Below, in pieces: positions 14,940 through 22,484 of a stretch of 35,161 bases of DNA. The DNA lies in assembly GCA_035695045.1 (NCBI GenBank), contig DASSEX010000057.1, positions 1 to 35,161 of the forward strand, in the 5' to 3' direction. The stretch is from DASSKP01 sp035695045. GTDB lineage: Bacteria; Actinomycetota; Actinomycetes; JAFAQI01. Positions within the stretch are counted from its first letter, which is position 1, and the number at the start of each line of letters is the position of its first letter. A program made the translations under genes and the position numbers. The notes below the pieces were generated by a model that ran no database searches, was not told the DNA's origin, and worked only from the letters and a program-made list of their open reading frames with translations.

Positions 14940-15968
14940 ATGTCGGACTCCAGCGTTCCCGGGTCACTACGGGTGGGTGGCGAGCGTCCCGACCGCAACC
15001 TTGCGCTCGAGCTCGTCCGGGTCACCGAGGCGGCAGCGATGGCGGCCGGCCGCTGGGTCGGACGCGGCGACAAGAACGGCGCCGACGCCGCAGCGGTCAA
15101 CGCGATGCGCCAGCTCGTCTCGACGGTGTCGATGAAGGGCATCGTCGTCATCGGCGAAGGCGAGAAGGACGAAGCGCCGATGCTCTACAACGGCGAGGAG
15201 GTCGGCAACGGCGACGGACCGGACTGCGATGTCGCCGTCGACCCGATCGACGGGACGACGCTCACCGCGAAGGGCATGAACAACGCGATCGCGGTGATGG
15301 CCGTCGCCGACCGCGGCTCGATGTACGACCCGTCCGCGGTCTTCTACATGGAGAAGCTCGTCACCGGGCCGGAAGCCGCCGACCTCGTCGACATCACGGC
15401 TCCGGTTGAGCACAACATCCAGGCGGTCGCGAAGGCGAAGCACTGCTCCGCCGAGGACGTCACGGTCGTCGTTCTCGACCGGCCACGGCACAGCGACCTC
15501 GTCCAGCAGGTGCGAGACGCCGGCGCCCGTATCAAGTTCATCACCGACGGCGATGTCGCCGGCGCGATCATGGCGTCCCGCGACGGCACCGGCATCGACC
15601 TGCTGCTCGGTATCGGCGGCACACCCGAGGGCATCATCACGGCCTGCGCCGTGAAGTGCCTGGGCGGCGTGATCCAGGGCAAGCTGTGGCCCAAGGACGA
15701 CGCGGAGCGCGAGAAGGCGATCGACGCGGGACACGACCTCTCCCGCGTCCTGTCCACCGACGACCTCGTGCAGAGCGACAACGTGTTCTTCGTCGCGACC
15801 GGCGTCACGGACGGCGAGCTGCTCGACGGCGTTCGCTACCGCGCGGGTGGGGCAAGGACGCACTCGCTGGTCATGCGGTCGAAGAGCGGGACGATCCGCA
15901 ACATCCACAGCGAGCACCGGCTGACCAAGCTCCGGGCCTACAGCGCCATCGACTTCGAACGCCACTGA
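14940..15968 (+). CDS. glpX: Fructose-1,6-bisphosphatase class II
   Basis: 342 residues. The enzyme removes the 1-phosphate of fructose-1,6-bisphosphate in gluconeogenesis and is the usual FBPase of actinobacteria. Metal-binding and catalytic motifs are present: VVIGEGEKDEAPMLY, DVAVDPIDGTTLTAKG (the DPxDGT of the Li+-sensitive phosphatase fold), and the C-terminal GIGGTPEGIITACAVKCLGG. Start ATG 14940 has no Shine-Dalgarno but has TACGAT 7 bases upstream. The neighbour fumarase recalls the glpX-fum pairing in mycobacteria; pckG, the other gluconeogenic enzyme, is 15 kb downstream. A long hairpin follows the stop. Confidence 0.97.
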   Translation: MSDSSVPGSLRVGGERPDRNLALELVRVTEAAAMAAGRWVGRGDKNGADAAAVNAMRQLVSTVSMKGIVVIGEGEKDEAPMLYNGEEVGNGDGPDCDVAVDPIDGTTLTAKGMNNAIAVMAVADRGSMYDPSAVFYMEKLVTGPEAADLVDITAPVEHNIQAVAKAKHCSAEDVTVVVLDRPRHSDLVQQVRDAGARIKFITDGDVAGAIMASRDGTGIDLLLGIGGTPEGIITACAVKCLGGVIQGKLWPKDDAEREKAIDAGHDLSRVLSTDDLVQSDNVFFVATGVTDGELLDGVRYRAGGARTHSLVMRSKSGTIRNIHSEHRLTKLRAYSAIDFERH

Positions 15969-15972
15969 TCCG

Positions 15973-16034
15973 GTTGAGTGCGACGTAATCCCCCTTCGGC
16001 AGGGCCCGGTTAGGGGGATTACGTCGCACTCAAC
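15973..16034. repeat. Perfect 23-bp inverted repeat between glpX and the class I fumarase
   Basis: Arms 15973-15995 (starting GTTGAGTGCGACG) and 16012-16034 (ending GCACTCAAC) are exact reverse complements over 23 bases with a 16-base loop. It begins 4 bases after the glpX stop and ends 8 bases before the fumarase -10, so its right arm covers the -35 position. There is no T-tract. It could be a glpX terminator, an operator, or a small palindromic mobile repeat. Confidence 0.8.
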
Positions 16035-16042
16035 AGGACGCC

Positions 16043-16048
16043 TACCCT
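16043..16048 (+). promoter_or_regulatory. -10 element of a leaderless promoter for the class I fumarase
   Basis: TACCCT ends 6 bases before GTG 16055 and no ribosome site is present. Confidence 0.55.
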
Positions 16049-16054
16049 CGTGGT

Positions 16055-17719
16055 GTGCCTGAGTTCGCGTTTTCCGAGCTGCTGCCGCTCGGTGAAGACC
16101 CCACTCCCTACCGCCTGCTGACGTCGGACGGCGTACGGGTCGTCGACGCGGCCGGGCGGCGCTTTCTCGAGGTCGAGGGCGAAGCCCTGCGGCTCCTGAC
16201 CGAGACGGCGATGCACGACATCGCCCACCTCCTGCGGCCGGGGCACCTCGCGCAGCTCCGCCGCATTCTCGAGGACCCGGACGCGTCGCCCAACGACCGG
16301 TTCGTCGCTCTCGACCTGCTCAAGAACGCGAACATCGCCGCCGGCGGGGTGCTGCCGATGTGCCAGGACACCGGCACCGCCATCGTCGCCGGCAAGCGAG
16401 GCCGGCACGTCCTCACCGACGGCCGCGACGAGGAGCACATCAGCCGTGGCGTGTACGACGCCTACACGACGCTCAACCTGCGTTACTCGCAGATGGCGCC
16501 GTTGACGATGTGGGACGAGAAGAACACCGGCTCGAACCTGCCGGCCCAGATCGAGCTCTACGCCACCGATCCGCACGGGCACGCCGACGCCTACGAGTTC
16601 CTGTTCATGGCGAAGGGCGGCGGCAGCGCCAACAAGTCCTACCTCTATCAGGAGACCAAAGCGGTCCTGAACGAGAAGCGGATGCTCGAGTTCCTCGACG
16701 AGAAGATCCGCTCGCTCGGCACTGCGGCATGCCCGCCGTACCACCTGGCGATCGTCGTCGGCGGGACGTCCGCGGAGTTCGCGCTCAAGACGGCGAAGTA
16801 TGCGAGCGCGCGCTATCTCGACTCGATCCCGACCAGCGGTGACCTGACGGGTCACGGCTTCCGCGACCTCGAGATGGAGAAGAAGGTCCTCGAGCTGACC
16901 CAGTCGTTCGGCATCGGCGCACAGTTCGGGGGCAAGTACTTCTGCCACGACGTGCGCGTCGTCCGGCTGCCGCGCCACGGCGCATCCTGCCCCGTCGCCA
17001 TCGCGGTCTCCTGCAGTGCGGACCGGCAGGCGCTCGGCCGGATCACGGCCGAAGGCGTGTTCCTCGAAGCGCTGGAGACCGACCCGGCGAAGTACCTGCC
17101 TGACGTCACCGACGAGCACCTGTCCGATGACGTCGTACGGATCGACCTGACCAGGCCGATGGACGAGATCCGCGCGGAGCTGTCTCGCTATCCCGTCAAG
17201 ACGCGGCTGTCCCTCACCGGACCGATGGTCGTCGCGCGTGACATCGCGCACGCGAAGATCAAGGAAAGGCTCGACGCGGGCGAGCCCATGCCGTCGTACC
17301 TGCGCGACATGGCTGTCTACTACGCCGGCCCGGCGAAGACGCCGGAGGGATACGCGAGCGGTTCGTTCGGTCCGACGACAGCCGGACGGATGGATGCCTA
17401 CGTCGACCAGTTCCAGGCGGCCGGTGGCTCGATGGTGATGGTCGCGAAGGGAAACCGGTCGGCTGCGGTGACGAAGGCCTGCCAGCAGCACGGCGGCTTC
17501 TACCTCGGATCGATCGGCGGCCCCGCCGCGCGCCTGGCCCAGGACTGCATTCGCAAGGTCGAGGTCCTGGAGTACGCCGAGCTCGGCATGGAAGCCGTCT
17601 GGCGCATCGAGGTCGAGGACTTCCCTGCGTTCATCGTCGTCGACGACAAGGGAAACGACTTCTTCGCCGACACGCTCCGTCCCGTGGCGACCACGATCCC
17701 GGTCGGTCCCCCGGCCTAG
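16055..17719 (+). CDS. fumA: Class I (Fe-S) fumarate hydratase
   Basis: 554 residues, single-chain class I fumarase with both alpha and beta domains. It interconverts fumarate and malate using a labile [4Fe-4S] cluster. The expected cysteine ligands are C103 (PMCQDTGTA), C226 (ACPPYHLA) and C320 (VSCSADR); the second and third are 94 residues apart, as in E. coli FumA by my memory. The C-terminal beta domain has LTGPMVVARDIAHAKI, YYAGPAKTPEGYASGSFGPTTAGRMD and GSMVMVAKGNRS. Start GTG 16055 follows TACCCT by 6 bases. Its TAG stop is also the first half of the -10 element of fumC, which follows 9 bases later. Confidence 0.95.
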   Translation: MPEFAFSELLPLGEDPTPYRLLTSDGVRVVDAAGRRFLEVEGEALRLLTETAMHDIAHLLRPGHLAQLRRILEDPDASPNDRFVALDLLKNANIAAGGVLPMCQDTGTAIVAGKRGRHVLTDGRDEEHISRGVYDAYTTLNLRYSQMAPLTMWDEKNTGSNLPAQIELYATDPHGHADAYEFLFMAKGGGSANKSYLYQETKAVLNEKRMLEFLDEKIRSLGTAACPPYHLAIVVGGTSAEFALKTAKYASARYLDSIPTSGDLTGHGFRDLEMEKKVLELTQSFGIGAQFGGKYFCHDVRVVRLPRHGASCPVAIAVSCSADRQALGRITAEGVFLEALETDPAKYLPDVTDEHLSDDVVRIDLTRPMDEIRAELSRYPVKTRLSLTGPMVVARDIAHAKIKERLDAGEPMPSYLRDMAVYYAGPAKTPEGYASGSFGPTTAGRMDAYVDQFQAAGGSMVMVAKGNRSAAVTKACQQHGGFYLGSIGGPAARLAQDCIRKVEVLEYAELGMEAVWRIEVEDFPAFIVVDDKGNDFFADTLRPVATTIPVGPPA

Positions 17720-17722
17720 CCT
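17717..17722 (+). promoter_or_regulatory. -10 element of a leaderless promoter for fumC, built on the fumA stop codon
   Basis: TAGCCT ends 6 bases before ATG 17729; its TAG is the stop codon of the class I fumarase gene. A promoter here would let fumC be made without the oxygen-labile enzyme. Confidence 0.5.
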
Positions 17723-17728
17723 GGGGCC

Positions 17729-19129
17729 ATGGCCGAAGACCAGTGGCGGGTTGAGCACGACTCGATGGGCGAGGTCCGGGTCCCGGCGGGCGCCCTGTGG
17801 AAGGCACAGACGCAGCGGGCCGTGGAGAACTTCCCCATCAGCGACGGAACGATCGACTCGGCGCTGATCAGCGCCCTGGGCAGCATCAAAGCGGTGGCGG
17901 CCGCCGTGAACAACACCTTCGGCGTGCTGCCGGCCGACGTCGCCGACGCCATCCATGACGCCGCGCTCGAGGTTGCCGACGGCAAGCACGATGACCAGTT
18001 CCCGATCGACGTGTTCCAGACCGGATCCGGCACCTCGAGCAACATGAACGCCAACGAGGTGATCGCGACGCTCGCGTCGCAACGCCTCGGCCGCGACGTC
18101 CACCCGAACGACCACGTCAACGCGTCACAGTCCTCGAACGACACGTTCCCGTCAGCCATCCACATCGCAGCCGCGATGGGCATCGTGCACGGGCTGATCC
18201 CCGCCCTCCGTCACCTCTCGGTCGCTCTGCAAGCGAAGGGCGAGCAGTTCGGCGAGGTCGTCAAGAGCGGCCGGACGCACCTGATGGACGCGACGCCCGT
18301 GACCCTCGGCCAGGAGTTCGCCGGCTACGCCGCGCAGGTGCGCTACGGGATCGAACGGCTGGAGGCGACGCTGCCGCGCGTCGCCGAACTGCCGCTGGGA
18401 GGCACGGCGGTCGGGACAGGCATCAACACGCCGGACGGGTTCGCATCGGCTGTCATCGCCCTGCTGAGCGAGCGCCTCGACCTGCCGCTGACCGAGGCCC
18501 GCGACCACTTCGAGGCGCAAGGCGCGCGGGATGCGCTCGTCGAGTGCTCCGGGCAGCTGCGAACCATCGCCGTCGGTCTGTACAAGATCGCCAACGACCT
18601 GCGCTGGATGTCGTCCGGTCCCCGGGCGGGGCTGAGCGAGATCCACCTCCCCGACCTTCAGCCGGGGTCGTCGATCATGCCGGGAAAGGTCAACCCGGTG
18701 ATCGCCGAGGCCGTGTGCCAGGTCGTCGCGCAGGTGGTGGGCAACGATGCCGCCGTCGCGTTCGGCGGCGCGGCCGGCAACTTCGAGCTGAACGTGATGC
18801 TGCCTGTCATCGCGCGCAACCTGCTCGACTCGATCCGCCTGCTGGCAAACGTGTCGCGGTTGCTGGCCGACCGTTGCGTCGACGGCATCACCGCGGACGA
18901 GGCGCGCTGCCGGGAGTACGCCGAGTCGTCGCCGTCGATCGTGACTCCTCTGAACAAGTTCATCGGGTACGAGAACGCAGCGAAAGCGGCGAAGAAGGCG
19001 CTCGCCGACGGCATCACCATCCGTCAGGCCGTCATCGATCTCGGCTTCGTCGACGGCGAACGCCTGACCGAGCAGCAGCTCGACGAGACGCTCGACGTGT
19101 TGTCGATGGCCTACCCGCACGGGCGGTAG
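17729..19129 (+). CDS. fumC: Class II fumarate hydratase (iron-independent)
   Basis: 466 residues of the aspartase/fumarase superfamily. The signature GSSIMPGKVNPV is intact; other hallmarks are TGSGTSSNMNANEVIA, NDHVNASQSSNDTFPSA, GRTHLMDATPVTLGQEFAGY and GGTAVGTGINTP. It catalyses the same reaction as its upstream neighbour but without a cluster, so it is stable to oxygen and iron shortage. Start ATG 17729 follows TAGCCT by 6 bases and has no clear Shine-Dalgarno (GGGG sits too close). It is convergent with the GGDEF-EAL gene. Confidence 0.97.
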   Translation: MAEDQWRVEHDSMGEVRVPAGALWKAQTQRAVENFPISDGTIDSALISALGSIKAVAAAVNNTFGVLPADVADAIHDAALEVADGKHDDQFPIDVFQTGSGTSSNMNANEVIATLASQRLGRDVHPNDHVNASQSSNDTFPSAIHIAAAMGIVHGLIPALRHLSVALQAKGEQFGEVVKSGRTHLMDATPVTLGQEFAGYAAQVRYGIERLEATLPRVAELPLGGTAVGTGINTPDGFASAVIALLSERLDLPLTEARDHFEAQGARDALVECSGQLRTIAVGLYKIANDLRWMSSGPRAGLSEIHLPDLQPGSSIMPGKVNPVIAEAVCQVVAQVVGNDAAVAFGGAAGNFELNVMLPVIARNLLDSIRLLANVSRLLADRCVDGITADEARCREYAESSPSIVTPLNKFIGYENAAKAAKKALADGITIRQAVIDLGFVDGERLTEQQLDETLDVLSMAYPHGR

Positions 19130-19130
19130 A

Positions 19131-19151
19131 CGCGGCTCATAGCCACGGATC
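19131..19151. repeat. Copy 2 of an intergenic repeat (first copy at 2031-2051)
   Basis: Matches 17 of 21 bases of the first copy. This copy contains GGCTCATAGCC, a short dyad with 4-bp arms around CAT, and lies between the convergent stops of fumC and the GGDEF-EAL gene. Confidence 0.4.
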
Positions 19152-21498
19152 AGGACTGCGCGGTCGCTCGCAGCGGTATGACGTCCCGGCGCGGCAGATC
19201 GATTTGAACCAGCTCGAAGCCGTCGGCTTCCATGAGCTCACGCGCCTGCTCGATCCCGACGGCAGGGCTGAACAGGAATCCTTGGCCGAGCTCGCAGCCG
19301 GCTCGTCGGAGCGCGGTACACGCCGCGCGGTCCTCGATGCCCTCGGCGACGACCACTGCCTCGAAGGCGTTGGCCATCGCGATGATCGACTCGACCAGGG
19401 CGAGTGTGCGCTCGTCCGTCGCGACCGAGGACACGAAGGAACGGTCGATCTTCACGATGTCGATGCATTCGTAGCGATGGAGGTAGCCGATCGACGAGTA
19501 GCCGATCCCGAAGTCGTCGATCGCGATCCCGGCGCCGGCTTCGTGGAGCTGCCGCAGCGCGACATCCGCGATGTGGTCGTCGACGAGGGCACGTTCGGTC
19601 AACTCCAGCACCAGGTGAACGCGCGGGTCGGCGGCGAGCTGCGCCGCCTCGTCCAGGAACTGCTGCTCGTGCAGCTGCTCGGCGGCGACGTTCACCGCCA
19701 TCGTGATCTGGCGTCCCGCGAGCTCGGCCAGCTCGACGCCCATCGCGTGCGCGGTGTGGAGCACCCAGCGGCCCAGCTGTTTCATCACACCGAGCTGCTC
19801 GGCGACCGGCAGGAACACGTCCGGGGGGACATTCCCCAGTGACGGGTGAGACCAGCGCAACAGGGCCTCGTAACCGTCGATGCGGCCGGAGTTCAGAGCG
19901 ACGACGGGCTGCACGTGAAGGGACAGCGTCTCGTTCTGGAGGGCAACCCACAGCTCGTCCTCGAGCCGCATGCGTTGCTCGCTCGTCCGGCGCATCTCCG
20001 GGTCGAAGAACTCCACCCGGTTCTTTCCGAACGCCTTGGCGCGGTACATGGCCATGTCGGAGTTGCGAAGGAGCTCGTCCGAGCCGAGGTCCCCATGACT
20101 GATCGCGACACCGACGCTGACGCCGAGCTGAATGGACTGCTCCTGCACCTCGATCGGCGTCGCGAAGGCCTCGACGATGCGCCCACCGATCGTGATGGCC
20201 TCCTCTCCGTCGAGGAGGTCCTCCGCCAGGATGGCGAACTCGTCACCACCGAGCCGGGCCGCGGTGTCGGCCGAGCGCAGCAGGCTCTGCAAGCGCCGCC
20301 CGACCTCCCCGAGGACCTGGTCGCCGACGTCGTGACCGAACCGGTCATTGACGCCCTTGAAGCCGTCGAGGTCGCAGTAGAGGACGGCGACGGTCCCGTG
20401 ACCGCGCCGGGACAGGGCCAGAGCATGCTCGAGCCGGTCGCCGAATCGCGCGCGGTTGGCGAGGCCCGTCAGCGGATCGAAACGGGCCATCCGGGTCATC
20501 TCAGCGACCAGCCGTTGCCGTTCGAGCGTCTCTCCGGCTACCGCAGCCAGAGCGTCAAGCGTGCGCCGCTCGACGTCGCGGAAACGGGTGTGGCTGCGAC
20601 CCATCCCGACCACGACGAAGCGGCCGGCCCCGCCGCTCCCCGCGACGGGGGCACCGATCTCGCCGACCCCCGGTGGCGTCGTACGAAGCTCCACCGAACG
20701 CGTCGGCATCAGCTCCGTCAGCTGGTCGACGAGCAGGCTCGCCACGTCCATCGGGCCCTCGAGGTGCGCAGCCGCGCTGGCAATCGTGAACAATCCACCG
20801 CTGCGGCGCTCACTGTCCCGCGCGCGGGTGACAGCGCGCGCGGCGACGAGAATGGTCGCAATGGGGACGACGAGCAGGAGGAGGGCCCACGGCGTGTAGG
20901 CCCAGTAGACCAAGGCTGCGAGGTAGCCCAGCGTGTCGATACCGATGAAGACCACGAGCGGAAGCGCAGCCGTGCGCAGGGGTAGCGCTTCGCTGACCGA
21001 TGTGCCTTCCAGCACCGCCAGCGACAACGCCGTGACCACGAGGTCGAGCACGAAGTAGGCCGCGCAGCCCATCGCGATCATCGCGAGTTCGGTCCAGCCG
21101 CCACGCGAGTGGCCGAACGCGACACACCAGGTCAGTACGACGCCGGACAGCGACGTGCAGCCGATGTTGAACAGCCGGACGTTCCAGTCCTTGCGCTGCA
21201 CCAGCCCGTGCGCAAGAACCATCGCGAGCAACCAGAGGCAGGCGGCCAGCCCTCGGTCACAGACGAGGGCCAGGTAGACGAGAGCAGCAGCCTCGAACCC
21301 GATGACCACGTCGCCCGCCCGGCTGGGCAAGGAGAGCGGGAACTGCGCGAGCAGCACCACGCTGATCGGCACGATCACGTTCGCGATCGGGACACCGGTC
21401 GGGTGGGTGATCCAGGGCAGCGCGAACACGAAGCTGACGGCGGTGCCCGTGACGAACACCACGACGTCGAACATGCGTCCGCGATTGAGGCGTGTCAC
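19150..21498 (-). CDS. Membrane-bound GGDEF-EAL protein (c-di-GMP cyclase/phosphodiesterase)
   Basis: 782 residues from GTG 21498, selected because GGAGG lies 5 bases upstream (an in-frame GTG at 21525 is the longest option). About seven to eight hydrophobic segments fill residues ~10-222, followed by a GAF-like linker (~230-330). The GGDEF domain has an intact GGDEF (417-421) and an RxxD I-site (RSAD) five residues before it, so product inhibition is possible. The EAL domain has YEALLRW (544-546), ELTERAL, DDFGIGYSS, KIDRSFV, AEGIE and GQGF, all residues needed for hydrolysis. Both activities therefore look intact. The membrane part may be a sensor of unknown signal. Confidence 0.92.
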   Translation of the reverse strand: MTRLNRGRMFDVVVFVTGTAVSFVFALPWITHPTGVPIANVIVPISVVLLAQFPLSLPSRAGDVVIGFEAAALVYLALVCDRGLAACLWLLAMVLAHGLVQRKDWNVRLFNIGCTSLSGVVLTWCVAFGHSRGGWTELAMIAMGCAAYFVLDLVVTALSLAVLEGTSVSEALPLRTAALPLVVFIGIDTLGYLAALVYWAYTPWALLLLVVPIATILVAARAVTRARDSERRSGGLFTIASAAAHLEGPMDVASLLVDQLTELMPTRSVELRTTPPGVGEIGAPVAGSGGAGRFVVVGMGRSHTRFRDVERRTLDALAAVAGETLERQRLVAEMTRMARFDPLTGLANRARFGDRLEHALALSRRGHGTVAVLYCDLDGFKGVNDRFGHDVGDQVLGEVGRRLQSLLRSADTAARLGGDEFAILAEDLLDGEEAITIGGRIVEAFATPIEVQEQSIQLGVSVGVAISHGDLGSDELLRNSDMAMYRAKAFGKNRVEFFDPEMRRTSEQRMRLEDELWVALQNETLSLHVQPVVALNSGRIDGYEALLRWSHPSLGNVPPDVFLPVAEQLGVMKQLGRWVLHTAHAMGVELAELAGRQITMAVNVAAEQLHEQQFLDEAAQLAADPRVHLVLELTERALVDDHIADVALRQLHEAGAGIAIDDFGIGYSSIGYLHRYECIDIVKIDRSFVSSVATDERTLALVESIIAMANAFEAVVVAEGIEDRAACTALRRAGCELGQGFLFSPAVGIEQARELMEADGFELVQIDLPRRDVIPLRATAQS

Positions 21499-21600
21499 CT
21501 GCACCTCCGACCCTGTGATCGGCACAAGCGGAGCGACGGAACATGGCCCGTTGGGACCATGTGCGCCCTAGCCCGCGCCGATCACAGGGCGGCGGAGGGA

Positions 21601-22179
21601 TCAGTAGTAGCCGTAGGCGTTCTCGTGAGAGAGCGCCCCGCACGGCGTGCCGTAGCTGGCGCGGATGTAGGCCAGACCCCAGGTGATCTGGGTGATCGGG
21701 TTGGTGCGCCAATCTGCGCCATATGTCGCCATCTTGTCCCCAGGCAGTGCCTGCGGGATGCCGTAGGCGCCGGAGCTCGCGTTCGAGGCGTAGACGTTCC
21801 AGCTGCTCTCGCGGGTCCAGAGCGCGTCGAGACAGGTCCACTGGCTCTCGCTGTAGCCCTGTCGGAGCAGCATGGCGTGAGCGATGCTGCGCGGATCGCC
21901 GGTCGTCAGAGGTGCGCGAGTCGTCCCCCGGGAGGCGGCTGTCGAAGTCGCGCGCGGCTTCGGCTTCGGCTTCGGCTGCGGCTTGTGCACGTGCCGCAGG
22001 TAGCTGACATCAGGCAGCGTCCACTGCATGATCGCCTGCTGCTGCGAGACGGACATCGGTTGTGCTTCGAAACGGTCCGGCTCCGCACCGCGTGCGATCG
22101 CCGGCCCAACCAGCGCCGCCGCCATGGCTCCCCCCACGACGACGACAGCGGACATCCCCCGGATCGTGGTCCGGTTCAC
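21601..22179 (-). CDS. Secreted lytic-transglycosylase-like protein
   Basis: 192 residues. A signal peptide (about 1-31, GMSAVVVVGGAMAAALVGPAIARG) precedes a linker with a Lys-Pro repeat (KPQPKPKPKPR) that may span or bind the cell wall. The C-terminal ~90 residues form an SLT/goose-lysozyme-like domain: MLLRQGYSESQWTCLDALW, the likely catalytic Glu in WTRESSWN, SGAYGIPQALPG, and QITWGLAYIRASYG. It is expected to cleave peptidoglycan. GTG 22179 was chosen because AGGAAGG lies 10 bases upstream; ATG 22155 has a weaker context. A leader of at least 160 bases precedes it and has riboswitch-like features. Confidence 0.88.
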   Translation of the reverse strand: MNRTTIRGMSAVVVVGGAMAAALVGPAIARGAEPDRFEAQPMSVSQQQAIMQWTLPDVSYLRHVHKPQPKPKPKPRATSTAASRGTTRAPLTTGDPRSIAHAMLLRQGYSESQWTCLDALWTRESSWNVYASNASSGAYGIPQALPGDKMATYGADWRTNPITQITWGLAYIRASYGTPCGALSHENAYGYY

Positions 22180-22185
22180 AAAAAA

Positions 22186-22316
22186 CGTGCCTTCCTAGCT
22201 CTCGGGCAGCCCTGGGACAGCGGCCCTCGGGGGTTCCCCCGCGCTCCCATCCCGTCGACCCCCGTCAACGGCAGCGCATGCGCCGGACTCCCGGCGCTCA
22301 AGGGGCAGGCGGCATC
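22186..22316 (-). ncRNA. Leader with c-di-AMP (ydaO) riboswitch-like motifs, upstream of the transglycosylase gene
   Basis: The 305-base gap 22180-22484 holds no gene. On the reverse strand its gene-proximal part reads, in order, GCCGCCTGCC, GCGGGGGAACCC, AGGGCCGCTGTCCC, and CCCGAGAGCTAGGAAGGCA. These resemble the ydaO aptamer segments GCCGAAUCC, ACGGRGGAACC, AGGG..UCUGUCCC and CCCGACAGCUAA..GGAGGCA. The GGGGUGAAUC segment of the aptamer is not recognisable, so this is either a variant or a chance likeness. Such riboswitches usually precede cell-wall hydrolase genes in actinobacteria, which fits the gene downstream. Confidence 0.45.
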
Positions 22317-22349
22317 TGCTTGGCCGCTCTTCGGTGTTGTTCTTCCACA

Positions 22350-22376
22350 GTGCTAACTGAAGCAAGCACCTGACAA
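22350..22376 (-). promoter_or_regulatory. Candidate promoter for the transglycosylase gene
   Basis: Reverse-strand TTGTCA (22371-22376) and TAGCAC (22350-22355) are 15 bases apart, a short spacer. A start near 22343 would give a leader of about 165 bases containing the riboswitch-like segment. Confidence 0.35.
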
Positions 22377-22484
22377 GCCGAAAGTGCCCAATCCGCCCGT
22401 GACTAACCTCACACCGGCCGGCTCAGCGGCTCACCACACGGCAGGTCTCTCAGCAGTCACAGCGCAGCGACGGCGTGGTCACTC

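Noticed and set aside
16019..18115. A 698-codon open frame on the minus strand over both fumarases
   Set aside because: Antisense to two genes with intact catalytic motifs; no domain can be recognised in it.
21546..21566. TTGGGACCATG upstream of the GGDEF-EAL gene as a second DosR box
   Set aside because: Only one good half-site; about 9 of 14 core positions match, no better than expected by chance.
21954..21985. GGCTTC hexamer tandem repeat in the transglycosylase gene as a phase-variation tract
   Set aside because: The unit is 6 bases, so slippage keeps the frame; it simply encodes the Lys-Pro repeat of a cell-wall linker.
22212..22226. GGGACAGCGGCCCT in the transglycosylase leader as a DosR box
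   Set aside because: About 9 of 14 core matches and it lies inside the riboswitch-like segment, downstream of the likely transcription start.
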